Origin: an uncultured bacterium | Lineage (GTDB): Bacteria > Verrucomicrobiota > Kiritimatiellia > CAIKKV01 > CAIJXV01 | Reading direction: 5' to 3' | Length of the DNA: 64,000 nucleotides | NCBI GenBank assembly: GCA_903824675.1 | Contig: CAIJXV010000055.1 | Span: forward strand, 51,071-115,070 | Shown here: in pieces, positions 18,515 to 27,800 of the stretch | Layout of the letters: every line of letters begins with the position of its first letter | Numbering within the stretch: position 1 is the stretch's first letter | Notes under the pieces: generated by a model | Seen by the model: only the letters and a program-made list of their open reading frames with translations | The model's database searches: none | What the model was told of the DNA's origin: nothing | Translations under genes and position numbers: made by a program

Positions 18515-20833
18515 ATGTCCAATCTACGCGAAATCTGGCTGGTTCATCATACCCATGTGGACATCGGGTATACCGAACCCCAATCCGTGATCGTGCGCAA
18601 ACATGCCGATTTCATCGTCCAGGCGCTGGATCATTGCAGTTCCACGGATCACCTGCCGGCCGGTGAGCGATTTTGTTGGACCTGTGAAGGAGCTTGGACG
18701 GTCAAAGCGTTTCTGGCGCGTTATCCGCATCGCCGGGAAGAGTTTTTTCGCCGGGTTCGTGAGAGACGGGTAGAAATCACGGCTTTATATTTTCAATTAA
18801 CCGACCTATTCACCCGGGATTTATTGGAACGGACAACCGACTATGCCGTGAACCTGGCTCACGGCGAAGGGGTTGAATTGGTTACGGCGATGAACGACGA
18901 TGTCAACGGCTGGGCCTGGGGTTTGGCCGACATCCTGGCGGAGCGGGGCGTGCGGTATCTGGATGTGGGAATCAACGAAACCCGGGCGTTGGGTGTTCGC
19001 CCCAAGCCGAATCTATTTCGCTGGATAGGTCCCCAAGGTGGGGGCGTATGGGTCTGGCATTCCGATGGCTATATGTGCGGCAATGGGCTGGATCTGGATG
19101 GGGCTGGAGGGCCTGAGCGGGTGGCTGACTACGTGAGATATTTGGAGGGGGTGGGGTATCCCTTTGAGGCCGTGCAGGTTCATATTCAGGGACAGGCGCA
19201 TGATAATGCGCCCCCGGGGCTTTGGCTATGTGAGATGATCCGAAATTGGAATGCGAAACCCGACCGCCCGCGACTCCGACTTTGCACTTCACGGGAATGG
19301 ATGGAGTTTGCGATCGCCAACTGGCCGAAACCCATTTCTGAATTCCAGGCGGGTTGGCCGGACTGGTGGGCGGATGGCAATGGGACGGCGGCGTTCGAAG
19401 TGGCGGCGGTGCGTTCGGCACAGGCCGATCTGGTGACCGCCGAGGCGCTGGCACGGGCAACCGGCAGGAGTCCGTCGGCAGAACCGGTCGAACGCGTGGT
19501 TGAGGCGGCCGCCTTTTTTTGTGAGCACACCTGGGGCGCCTGGTGTAGTACCGATGAACCCGAGTCACTGGAAAGCAGAGCCCAATGGAATGCCAAGTCC
19601 CAGTTTGCCTATGTGGCGGCCGTGGAAGCTCGCACTTTGGTGCAGGAGGGCCTCGCGGTTGAGGCCCAGCGCCCGACAGGAGAGGGTCCTGGCCTATTGG
19701 TCTTCAATCCCGGGGATCACAGCCGAAGCGATCTGGTGGAAGTGACCGTGGGGGATGCGGCGATGGGGTTGCCGAATGAGGGAAGTGTGATGGCGCCGAT
19801 ACGCGAAAAGGAAGGCGCGGCCTTTCATTTGGAGGATGCAGCCACGGGCCAGACGATCATGGTGGAGCGTCGCCCGACCCTCGTGAACTCGGCTCGCCAA
19901 TCCGGCCAAAAGGTTCGATTTGTGGCGGCGTCAGTGCCCGCGCATGGGTTCCGTCGGTATCGGGTACAGCTTGGGGACGGCCCCGCCGTTGCAGGAGTGC
20001 TGCTGGCTGGCGATACCCTTTGCGGATCGCATCACCATGTTCGCTTTGACCCACAAGGGGGCGGTCTCGCCTCGATTGTCGAACGACGCAAGTCCCGTGA
20101 ACTGGTGCGGTCCGGAATGGGATTCAACTTGGGACAGGTGATTTACGAAAGCATTCCCGGTCCTTATGGACGCGAAAAACTATGTGGATGGGGGGGGATC
20201 CGAACCGATTGCCCGTTGGAGCGGATCGGGATACGGTTTTCCTCGCCGGAAGTTTTTACCCGACCTTATGGCGTGGGAGCCCGCTTGCGGGGGGTGGATT
20301 TACCCGGCAGTCTGCGAGAGTTGAGTCTTGAAATCATACTCTACGATGATCTACCGCGGGTCGACTTGGTGTATCATATGAATAAGATTCCGAACGCCGA
20401 TGCCGAAGCCCTTTATGTGGCTTTTCCTTTGGCGGGGGGGGATGCGCCCCGAGTCCGGCTCGAGATTCCCGGCGGGTGGATGCAACCGGGGATTGAACAA
20501 ATTCCAGGATCTGCCACCGACTGGCACAGTGTTCAGCATGGCTTTGTCGTGGAAGGCGGCGGGGTTTGTGCGGTGGTGGCGTCGCCGGATGTGCCGCTGG
20601 TACAAATCAATGGGATCAATACGGGGAAATGGCAGGAACGTCTGCCTCCGCATAATGGGCTGGTGATGTCGTGGGTGTTTAATAATTACTGGTTCACCAA
20701 TTTTCCCGCAGCGCAAGGTGGGGGACTTACCTGGCGTTACAGTTTGAGTGCGTTGCCCGAGCCGTTTGATGTGGGATTGGCCAATCGTTTCCTTGGCGAT
20801 ATCCGGCAACCGCTGGTGGCAACGACCGGGTGA
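18515..20833 (+). CDS. GH38-like alpha-mannosidase family protein (DUF5054-like)
   Basis: The N-terminus carries HHTHVDIGYTEPQ, the metal-binding HxD start of GH38-type catalytic domains, and an AMNDDVNGW segment that could hold the catalytic Asp. The rest of the 772 residues contains helical and C-terminal beta domains consistent with the family (for example HHHVRFDPQGGGLASI, typical of the beta-sandwich half). There is no signal peptide. Its ATG lies three bases after the glycosidase stop, suggesting translational coupling. It is probably a metal-dependent alpha-glycosidase for a sugar chain also cut by its neighbour, but many DUF5054-like proteins are uncharacterised. Confidence 0.78.
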   Translation: MSNLREIWLVHHTHVDIGYTEPQSVIVRKHADFIVQALDHCSSTDHLPAGERFCWTCEGAWTVKAFLARYPHRREEFFRRVRERRVEITALYFQLTDLFTRDLLERTTDYAVNLAHGEGVELVTAMNDDVNGWAWGLADILAERGVRYLDVGINETRALGVRPKPNLFRWIGPQGGGVWVWHSDGYMCGNGLDLDGAGGPERVADYVRYLEGVGYPFEAVQVHIQGQAHDNAPPGLWLCEMIRNWNAKPDRPRLRLCTSREWMEFAIANWPKPISEFQAGWPDWWADGNGTAAFEVAAVRSAQADLVTAEALARATGRSPSAEPVERVVEAAAFFCEHTWGAWCSTDEPESLESRAQWNAKSQFAYVAAVEARTLVQEGLAVEAQRPTGEGPGLLVFNPGDHSRSDLVEVTVGDAAMGLPNEGSVMAPIREKEGAAFHLEDAATGQTIMVERRPTLVNSARQSGQKVRFVAASVPAHGFRRYRVQLGDGPAVAGVLLAGDTLCGSHHHVRFDPQGGGLASIVERRKSRELVRSGMGFNLGQVIYESIPGPYGREKLCGWGGIRTDCPLERIGIRFSSPEVFTRPYGVGARLRGVDLPGSLRELSLEIILYDDLPRVDLVYHMNKIPNADAEALYVAFPLAGGDAPRVRLEIPGGWMQPGIEQIPGSATDWHSVQHGFVVEGGGVCAVVASPDVPLVQINGINTGKWQERLPPHNGLVMSWVFNNYWFTNFPAAQGGGLTWRYSLSALPEPFDVGLANRFLGDIRQPLVATTG

Positions 20834-21151
20834 AGGGCAGGCTCGAGGCCAAGTGCAAGGGCATAGGCTCGATCGCGAGGAGGGGGCAGGTGGGAGGTGC
20901 GAGGTGTGAGGGGCGAGGAGGGAAAGGAGCAGGGATCATAGGGCAGAGTCAAGAAAAGGTCGGGCGATCACACCAAGGCCTGACGAGCGAGCCTAGGTGG
21001 CAATAGAACGGAGCGGAAGCCTAGGGATAACGCCAGATGCTAAATTCCCGTTCCGCTCATAGCGCGGCTACACTTCAACTCGTTGTGGCCGCGCTCTATG
21101 CGCGCAGCTCCTGATCGACAGAATTCTGACTTCTGTCTTCTTCCCCCAAAA
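20834..21151. other. intergenic region with inverted repeats
   Basis: No gene is visible in these 318 bases. The first part is purine-rich low-complexity sequence (repeated GAGG/GGTG). Two inverted repeats follow: GAGCGGAA at 21011-21018 with its complement at 21051-21058, and AGCGCGGC at 21061-21068 with its complement at 21088-21095. They lie between the convergent GH38-like and YqeY genes and may act in transcription termination. Confidence 0.5.
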
Positions 21152-21601
21152 TCAGGACAGTAGCGCCTGGACGATTTCGTTAACCATTTTCCCATCCGCC
21201 CGGCCTTTGACTTTGAGCAGGATGGCCTGCATGACGCGGCCCATTTCCTTTTTTGAGGTCACGCCTAATTCCGCGATGGCGGCGCGGACAATGGTTTCAA
21301 CCGCAGGACGGTCTAATTGTTGAGGTTGATAGCGGCGGAAGATCTCGATTTCGGCATCCTCTTTTATGGCCAAATCTTCCCGGGCGGCCGCGCGATACTG
21401 GGTGGCGGCATCCTGACGTTGCTTGATGGCCTTGGCGACGACCTGGACAACAGCCTCATCGGTGGGATCTTTGCCGGCATTGACGGTGGCGTTTTTGACC
21501 TCGGAATGCAGGGTTCGCAGGGCAACCAATTTGGTTTGCGCCTGTGTTTTCATGGCGTCCTTGATGTCGGCCATCAATTGATCGAGCAGGGGTGAACTCA
21601 T
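21152..21601 (-). CDS. yqeY: GatB/YqeY domain protein
   Basis: This 149-residue protein matches the YqeY family in length and pattern: MSSPLLDQLMADIKDAMK at the start, LRTLHSEVKNA, the AIKQRQDAA segment and the MGRVMQAILLKVKGRADG C-terminal part. The family resembles the tail domain of the GatB amidotransferase subunit and is thought to bind tRNA; its cellular role is poorly defined. The ATG at 21601 is chosen because AAGGAGATTCC directly precedes it; the frame extends 34 codons upstream without family similarity. It is a single gene, convergent with the GH38-like gene. Confidence 0.88.
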   Translation of the reverse strand: MSSPLLDQLMADIKDAMKTQAQTKLVALRTLHSEVKNATVNAGKDPTDEAVVQVVAKAIKQRQDAATQYRAAAREDLAIKEDAEIEIFRRYQPQQLDRPAVETIVRAAIAELGVTSKKEMGRVMQAILLKVKGRADGKMVNEIVQALLS

Positions 21602-21943
21602 GGAATCTCCTTGTTTTGGACAAATTACACGATTTCGATCGCAGAGGCACGTTTTTTTGAGCAGCATGGAATTTTTGTGCTGAACGATATAGGGATCAGC
21701 CACGTGTACCTCCGAACTAATCTTCCCCGAAAGCCATCCCCTAGGTCTGGTTTTACTGGCTTCTGCTTCCCAGTACAGCCACGTGTGCCGCGTGGCTCAA
21801 GCAGCATCAGAAGTTTTTCCCTTATTTCTGTGAAATACAACAACGGGATTCTTGCGCGGCTGGGACAAACATCATACCCTATCGGGAAAGAGTTGGTTTT
21901 GCCATAGGATGCTTTGCGATTTAGCCGCACAGAAAGGTCAACC
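21602..21943. other. divergent intergenic region with hairpin
   Basis: These 342 bases separate the divergent yqeY and SDR genes and contain no credible gene. A hairpin lies at 21777-21797: AGCCACG (21777-21783) pairs with CGTGGCT (21791-21797) around a 7-base loop. A second partial copy of the arm (AGCCACGTG) lies near 21700, so this may be an operator or a repeated regulatory site. No strong promoter could be assigned. Confidence 0.45.
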
Positions 21944-22783
21944 ATGCAAGAGTCAGGCAAGGCAGGGGTTGAATTCGATTTCAAGGGGAAGACCGTTTGG
22001 GTGATGGGCGGGAGTGGGGTTTTGGGCGGCGCCTTGTCGAGGGGGTTTGCCGAAGCCGGCGCGCGGGTCCTGGTATGCGGCCATTCGCATATGGGGCGGG
22101 CGGCGGAACTGGCCCACGAATTGGTGGCGGCGGGTTGCCGTGCTGAAACGCGACAGGTGGACGTGACGTCCCGTGAATCGCTCCTGCGCCTATCCGATGA
22201 GATGGATCGGGAAGGCGTGGGTATCGATATCCTGATCAATGCGGCCGGCGGCGCGGTTCCCGCTGCGACAACGGGGGCGGACCGATCCTTTTTTGATCTG
22301 GAAGATCAGCCTTTGGGCCAGGCGATGGATTTGAATTTCATGGGGACGCTCTATGCCTGCCAGGCGTTTGGGCGACAGATGGCGGCCCAGGGGCGGGGAT
22401 GCATCATTAATATTGCATCGATCGGCGCGATGAGGCCCCTGACCCGCAGTGTGGCGTATTCAGCGGGGAAAGCGGCCGTGATCAATTTCACCCAATGGTT
22501 GGCAGTGCATCTGTCGCAAACTTATGCGGCTGATTTACGCGTGAACGCCTTGGTGCCCGGATTCTTTTTGACCCATCAGAATCGTTTTTTGCTGACCGAT
22601 GAACAGACGGGTGAATTAACGGAACGGGGACAACGTATTATCGCCCATACCCCGATGCGGCGATTTGGCCAGCCTGAAGATTTAGTGGGGCCCGCCTTGT
22701 GGCTCGCCTCGGATGCGGCGCGTTTTGTGCAGGGGGCTGCAATTGTAGTGGATGGAGGGGTTGCCGCGTTTGGGGGCATATAA
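21944..22783 (+). CDS. SDR family oxidoreductase, D-mannonate/fructuronate reductase-like
   Basis: A short-chain dehydrogenase of 279 residues with nucleotide-binding motif GGSGVLGGALSRG, the NAAGG motif, and catalytic Ser, YSAGK (YxxxK). The segment PGFFLTHQNRFLLTD resembles SDR-type D-mannonate oxidoreductases that reduce fructuronate in hexuronate catabolism, so that is the best guess. The ATG at 21944 follows GAAAGG; an in-frame codon 30 bases upstream is less likely. It stands alone, convergent with the secretin gene. Other sugar alcohol or sugar acid substrates are possible. Confidence 0.85.
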   Translation: MQESGKAGVEFDFKGKTVWVMGGSGVLGGALSRGFAEAGARVLVCGHSHMGRAAELAHELVAAGCRAETRQVDVTSRESLLRLSDEMDREGVGIDILINAAGGAVPAATTGADRSFFDLEDQPLGQAMDLNFMGTLYACQAFGRQMAAQGRGCIINIASIGAMRPLTRSVAYSAGKAAVINFTQWLAVHLSQTYAADLRVNALVPGFFLTHQNRFLLTDEQTGELTERGQRIIAHTPMRRFGQPEDLVGPALWLASDAARFVQGAAIVVDGGVAAFGGI

Positions 22784-22791
22784 GCGAGTTT

Positions 22792-22831
22792 AGGGTTCAG
22801 GGAGATGCGGAAGGTGCAGCCACTGAACCCT
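22792..22831. terminator. bidirectional terminator-like hairpin
   Basis: AGGGTTCAG (22792-22800) pairs with CTGAACCCT (22823-22831) across a 22-base loop. It lies in the 61-bp gap between the convergent SDR and secretin genes. No long T-tract follows on either strand. Confidence 0.45.
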
Positions 22832-22844
22832 GTGCCCCGATGGC

Positions 22845-24875
22845 TTACTTGGCGGTCTTCGCCTTCTTCTCTGCAGCCGCTTTTTTCTTTTGGGCAATTT
22901 CGTCTTTGAATTTCTGAAGCTCTTGCTGATTGAGTTCCCGCTGATTTTCAGAAAGCACCAGTTGCCGTTCGACCAAGTCTGAATTTTCCGGGAGCCCGAT
23001 CCGGTTATCCATCGAGCCTGGAGAGGCGATGCCCACCGTTACGAAAATAATGGTTTCAGTTTGGGATTTTTCCTTGTGCGTATGCGAGAATAGATATTTT
23101 CCGATCAGGGGGATATCGCCCAGGAGCGGGATCTTTTTGGTGACATCCCGATCTTCGGTTTCAGTCAGTCCGCCGATGGCGGCCGTTTTGCCATTATCAA
23201 GGCTGAAGATGGTTTTAATGGTCTTGGTAGAGGTGATCGGGAAGGAGTTCCCATCAGGGGCGACCTTGTTTTGCACAAAGCGGCTGATGGTCGGCGCGAT
23301 GCGGACGGTGATATTGCTTTCGCTGTTGATGGTAGGGGTGACATCGAGGGTTACACCGAATTTGAAATACGGCTCTTTATCGTCGAGTTCGTACGTAGTG
23401 GTATTGGCCTGACCTTGCTGGCCAGGGGTGACCGTTCCCTTGATATTCGGCTCATTGTCGCCGATATGGATGGTTGCGGTTTCATCATTCGCGACGATGA
23501 TTTTGGGATTGGAGGCCACGGTAATGCCGGTCGTTTGTTTCAAGGCGCTCAGGATGACGGAAAAATCGTCGGCGCTTAAGACGGCCGTACGGATATCGGT
23601 GATGGTCCGTGCGTCAGAGGCGAGGAGCGACTGTTCGTTCAGCTTGCTTTGGTCGATGGTATCGGTGAGGGTCCGGGTGGGGGTGATAAGATCGGGTGTG
23701 GCGGGAGTGATGACGACGCCGTTTTGAATGACGGCCGGGGTGCCGGGCGTAATTTCCTGGTACTGCTGGCCGTCCTTGTCATAACGTTCATTAATCCCGT
23801 CAATATGGATCCGGTTGTCTTTCTGGTCCTGAGTATCCTTACTGCTATTGACTTTTTCGCCCTTATTTTCGTAACCGATTTTCATGCCGCTGACGCCGAC
23901 TTTATAGCCTTCCAGCACCTGCCAGTTGATGCCGAGATCCTTGATGGCTTTATCGGTCAACTCGATGAATTTGGCCTCGATATAGACCTGTTTGCGAGGC
24001 TGGTCGATTTCCTTGATGACGCGTTTAATTTCGAGGATATTGGCCGAAGTGGCCCGGACGATCAGGGCGTTACCGGAATTAAACGGGACCACGCTTCCCT
24101 GGCCCGCGAGCATGGAGGAGACGATGGTGATGACGTTGGTAACAGGGGCGTAACTGAGGAAGATGGTATCGGCGACCAGCGGGTCGGGTTGGCCGGCGGG
24201 GCGGGGGGCAATGGTATAGATCTTGGATCCGGCCGTGGTTTCCACCAGGGCCATGTTGTGCATGGACAAAATCGAATCGAGCGCCGGCTTCCACTCGACA
24301 TCCTGAATATTGACCGTCACGGTCCCATGGAGATTGGACGCGGAGGCGATGATATTGGCGCCGGAGATACGGGTGAACATGCGAACGACATCCAGCAGAG
24401 GAACTTCATCCAAGGCGATGGAGATAAGGTTGGGTTGCTGATTGGTGGGGAGGGCGATATCCAGGGTCTGGTCTTCCGGTTCCACATCGGGGGTGGGCGC
24501 CGCCTCTTCGACGGTGAGCGAGGCGATGGGTTCCTGAGGCATGACGCTGGGGGAGGGCGTCGTTTCGGCGGCAGGCGCCGGGGCGGGGGCAGGGGTTGGC
24601 GTGGCACCCGAATTGACGGGCGTTGCGGGGGCTGTACTCAGCGTGGCGGCGGCTTGAAGCGCATTGGATTCCGCGGCACTCCCAGCCGGTGCGGGGGCGC
24701 TGGTCGCCGGCACATATTCTGCCGGGATGGATTTCGCTGCGGGATCCTCCAAGGGGATCACGGGTTGGGGATTTGAATCCGGCGTTCGGACGGCTTGGGC
24801 GAAAAGTGACAAGACAGCGATCAGCGCAATACTGGCTGATAATGCGGACCAGACGATCAGATTCTTTTTGTTCAT
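22845..24875 (-). CDS. pilQ: type IV pilus secretin PilQ-like (GspD/PilQ family)
   Basis: This outer-membrane secretin (676 residues) would form the pore for the pilus. Order: N-terminal membrane anchor or signal (about 7-28), a long Pro/Ala-rich linker to about 130, STN-like domain (150-223), an N1-like domain (237-292), then the secretin domain (about 293-615) ending with the KKIPLLGDIPLIGKYLF signature at 580-596. An insertion with DQKDNRIHIDGINERYDKDG (about 349-369) is unusual. The last 45 residues are a charged coiled coil ending in a Lys-rich tail. It is the last gene of the pilus operon, starting 24 bases after the giant protein stop. GspD of a type II secretion system is the alternative, but PilM-PilP in the operon favour a pilus. 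Confidence 0.92.
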   Translation of the reverse strand: MNKKNLIVWSALSASIALIAVLSLFAQAVRTPDSNPQPVIPLEDPAAKSIPAEYVPATSAPAPAGSAAESNALQAAATLSTAPATPVNSGATPTPAPAPAPAAETTPSPSVMPQEPIASLTVEEAAPTPDVEPEDQTLDIALPTNQQPNLISIALDEVPLLDVVRMFTRISGANIIASASNLHGTVTVNIQDVEWKPALDSILSMHNMALVETTAGSKIYTIAPRPAGQPDPLVADTIFLSYAPVTNVITIVSSMLAGQGSVVPFNSGNALIVRATSANILEIKRVIKEIDQPRKQVYIEAKFIELTDKAIKDLGINWQVLEGYKVGVSGMKIGYENKGEKVNSSKDTQDQKDNRIHIDGINERYDKDGQQYQEITPGTPAVIQNGVVITPATPDLITPTRTLTDTIDQSKLNEQSLLASDARTITDIRTAVLSADDFSVILSALKQTTGITVASNPKIIVANDETATIHIGDNEPNIKGTVTPGQQGQANTTTYELDDKEPYFKFGVTLDVTPTINSESNITVRIAPTISRFVQNKVAPDGNSFPITSTKTIKTIFSLDNGKTAAIGGLTETEDRDVTKKIPLLGDIPLIGKYLFSHTHKEKSQTETIIFVTVGIASPGSMDNRIGLPENSDLVERQLVLSENQRELNQQELQKFKDEIAQKKKAAAEKKAKTAK

Positions 24876-24899
24876 GGATACCGTTCCTTCCTTATCCTG

Positions 24900-27800
24900 T
24901 TAATAGGCCAAAATCCGATAATATCGGTTGGAGACCCCGACACTGGTGGTGTCGACACAACTCATGAGTCCAGTCGTGCCGACGATATTGACACAACCGG
25001 GCACATCCGTCCAAGAATTAAGATTCGTCAGGGAGGCGGTATACTGAATGGTATAAATCCAGTTGGGGTTCCCGTTCCAGGTAATAACGAAGCCGCTAGG
25101 AGAGGAAGTAATCGTGTCGGGTTCCATGTCGGAGGGGGCGGTTTCCGATGTCGGCAGGGTTAGCAGCAGGAGCCGGTTATGGCCGGTATCGGCGATGCAG
25201 AGGAAGCCGTGAGGGTCGAAGGCCACGTCCTGCGGGAGACTCAGGGCGGAGGAACTGACCAGCAGTTTCCAGCCGGAGGGAAAGGTCGAACCGATCATGA
25301 CGCGACTATTATCGTAATCGGCAACGGCAATAGCCCCGTTGGTGTTGACTGACATCCCCCAGGAACTCTTAAACCCGCCGTCATTGGTCGCGGAACTCCC
25401 GATCCGATCTATATAGTTGCCCGACGTGGTAAATCGCCGAATTCGGCTGAATGAATTTGTGCCGACAAAATCGGAGATCAATAGTTGGCCGCTGTTATTT
25501 AGGGCGATGCCGCGGGGTGCCCGGGTTTGATTATCGTTAAATCCGTTTGTGATGATGATCGACCAAACACCTGCTGAAGTGCGTTTCTGAACGCGATTGT
25601 TATAAAGATCGGTGACATATAAATTGGTGGCGGCATCGATGGCCAGATCGAAGGGACCGCTGAGTTGCCCCGTTCCGGTGCCGGGACCGGCGATCAATGT
25701 CCAAGTGTTGGCCGCGCGATTCCATCGTTGGACCCGGTCATTGATGGTGTCGGCCACATACAGGTTGGTGGCGCCATCGAGGGCGAGGGCGAGGGGTTGG
25801 TTGAATTGCCCCAAGTTGGTTCCGGCCGAGCCGAGAATGGACCAGGTTCCCGAGGTCGGGCTGTAAATCTGGATCCGATCATTTTCGCTGTCGGCGACAT
25901 AGAGCCGGTGCATCTTGTCGTACACCACGCTGGCGGGTTTGCTGAACTGTCCGCCCCCATTGGTTCCGTAATAGCCGAGGATCGCATATTGGTAGTAGGT
26001 GCCCGTCAGGAATGTGGTGATCTCGTTGGAGACGACCGCACTGACGGACGGAGGTTCGGCCCAGCCGACCACGGGCTTGAAGTCCACCGTATAGGTTCCG
26101 GCGCTTAAGGGAACAAAAGATCCGCTATTGGTCCAAGCTCCGCCCGCGACCCGCCACAAGGCTCCGGAGGCGATGGCATCCGGCGGTTGGAGGGTTACGA
26201 AAACTCCCGAAACCATGGTGTAGAGTCCGGTCCCGACAAAGGGTACGGCATTCGAGAAGGTGACCGTGAAGTTGGCCGGCGAAACATAAGGAACAGCCGC
26301 CTGGAATTCAATCGAATGGGTGCCGAGGGATAGATTGCTGACGGAATTCCCGGTTCCTTGCCAGCCGCCGCCATCGACCCGCCAAGCGGCTCCGAGAGCG
26401 ATGGCACCTGCGGGTTCAAGGTACAATCGGACCGCACTGGTGATCGGCACATAGACGGCGGTCAAGGTGGTTTCTGCCCCTTCGTTGATGGTGACGATGT
26501 CCGGAGATGGCTCAATCCAATTGGTGGCGGTTTGGTAATTAATCAGATGGAGACCGACCGTCAAGTTGCTGGCCGTTGCGCCGCTGGATAACCAAGGTCC
26601 GCCATCCACCCTCCATAAGGCGCCTTGGAGGAGGGCGGCCGCAGGTTGAAGCGTGACGGTCAATCGACCATTTTGAATATAGGTTCGCGTGAAGGTAGCT
26701 GTAATCCCGTTGGTCAAGGAAACGATTTCATTGGAGGGTGCTGTCCACCCGGTGATGGGCAGATAAGTGATCGAATGGGGCCCCGGTGTGAGGGAGTCGA
26801 CCGTAACGCCGCTGTCATTCCAGATGCCGCCATCGACAGCCCATTGGGCGCCGTTGGCAATTGCCGGGGGCGGGAGCAACGAAATGCGGATACCCGGGGG
26901 GGGAATGATGGCCCCTGTTCCGTTAGCCGTGAAACGGACATTATGACGGAGGAGGGCGGCATGGATCCATTGGTTGGTCCAATCCTTGCGGAATTTGAAG
27001 TCCTGTGCTCCGAAGGGTTGATTATAATTTCCAAAGGGGAACCGATTGGTATTGGCTTGGCTGTCGTCAAACCGGAAATATTGGCGGAGGTCGGACGCGG
27101 AAGCATCGATTGTCCGGTTTAGATTGGTCTGGATATCGACGGGGGTTCGCACCGAGGACCAGATCCGGACTTCATCAATGAGGCCGAAGAAACCCTGGCC
27201 GAGGCGCACCCAGGAATCGCCGACTTGTCCATTGAGCAAAGGTAGATCGACGAAGGTATTGGTCACCTTGTCCTGGGTTCCATTGGTATAGAGGATGAGG
27301 GTTCCGCTGCCCGGGTTATAGCTGGCCGCCAGGTGGGTCCATCGGCCGGCGGCGAAAGGGGTTCCGTTGAGATAATTGGTGGTGCCGAGCGCGGTGTGAT
27401 ATCCGGCATACGGCTGGACGAGAGCCCCGCTGTTACGGAGACCGAGGACATAGTTCATGGCCACGCTGCCATCGGAGAGGTGCTGAAGGCCACGGCCCAG
27501 GATGAGACCGCCCGCTGTATTGCTGGGATTGACCCAGGCTTCGAGGGTCCAGGTGGTTAGTCGTTGGCTCAGGTTGAGGGGAAGGTCGAGATAATCGTTG
27601 GTGGATCCGCCCAGCCAAACGGCCCGGGAGACGCCGGGATCGATGGCGTCCGCAGGGTTTGTTCCCGCGAGCCATTCCTCATGGTCGGTGAGTCCGTCGT
27701 CGTCGGTATCGGTCCAGTCGGGGCGGGTGCCGAGGGTTTGTTCGAGAAGGTTATTGAGCCCATCCCCGTCACGATCCTCCTGAATATCCAGGACGCCATC

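Noticed and set aside
23649..24776. Gly/Asp-rich 375-codon frame on the plus strand
   Set aside because: Antisense to the Pro/Ala-rich N-terminal half of the secretin; its composition is a mirror of that gene.
26896..26903. Eight-base G run in the second copy of the LamG/VDGG junction as another frameshift
   Set aside because: The reading frame continues correctly through it, so it serves as the intact reference for the broken junction.
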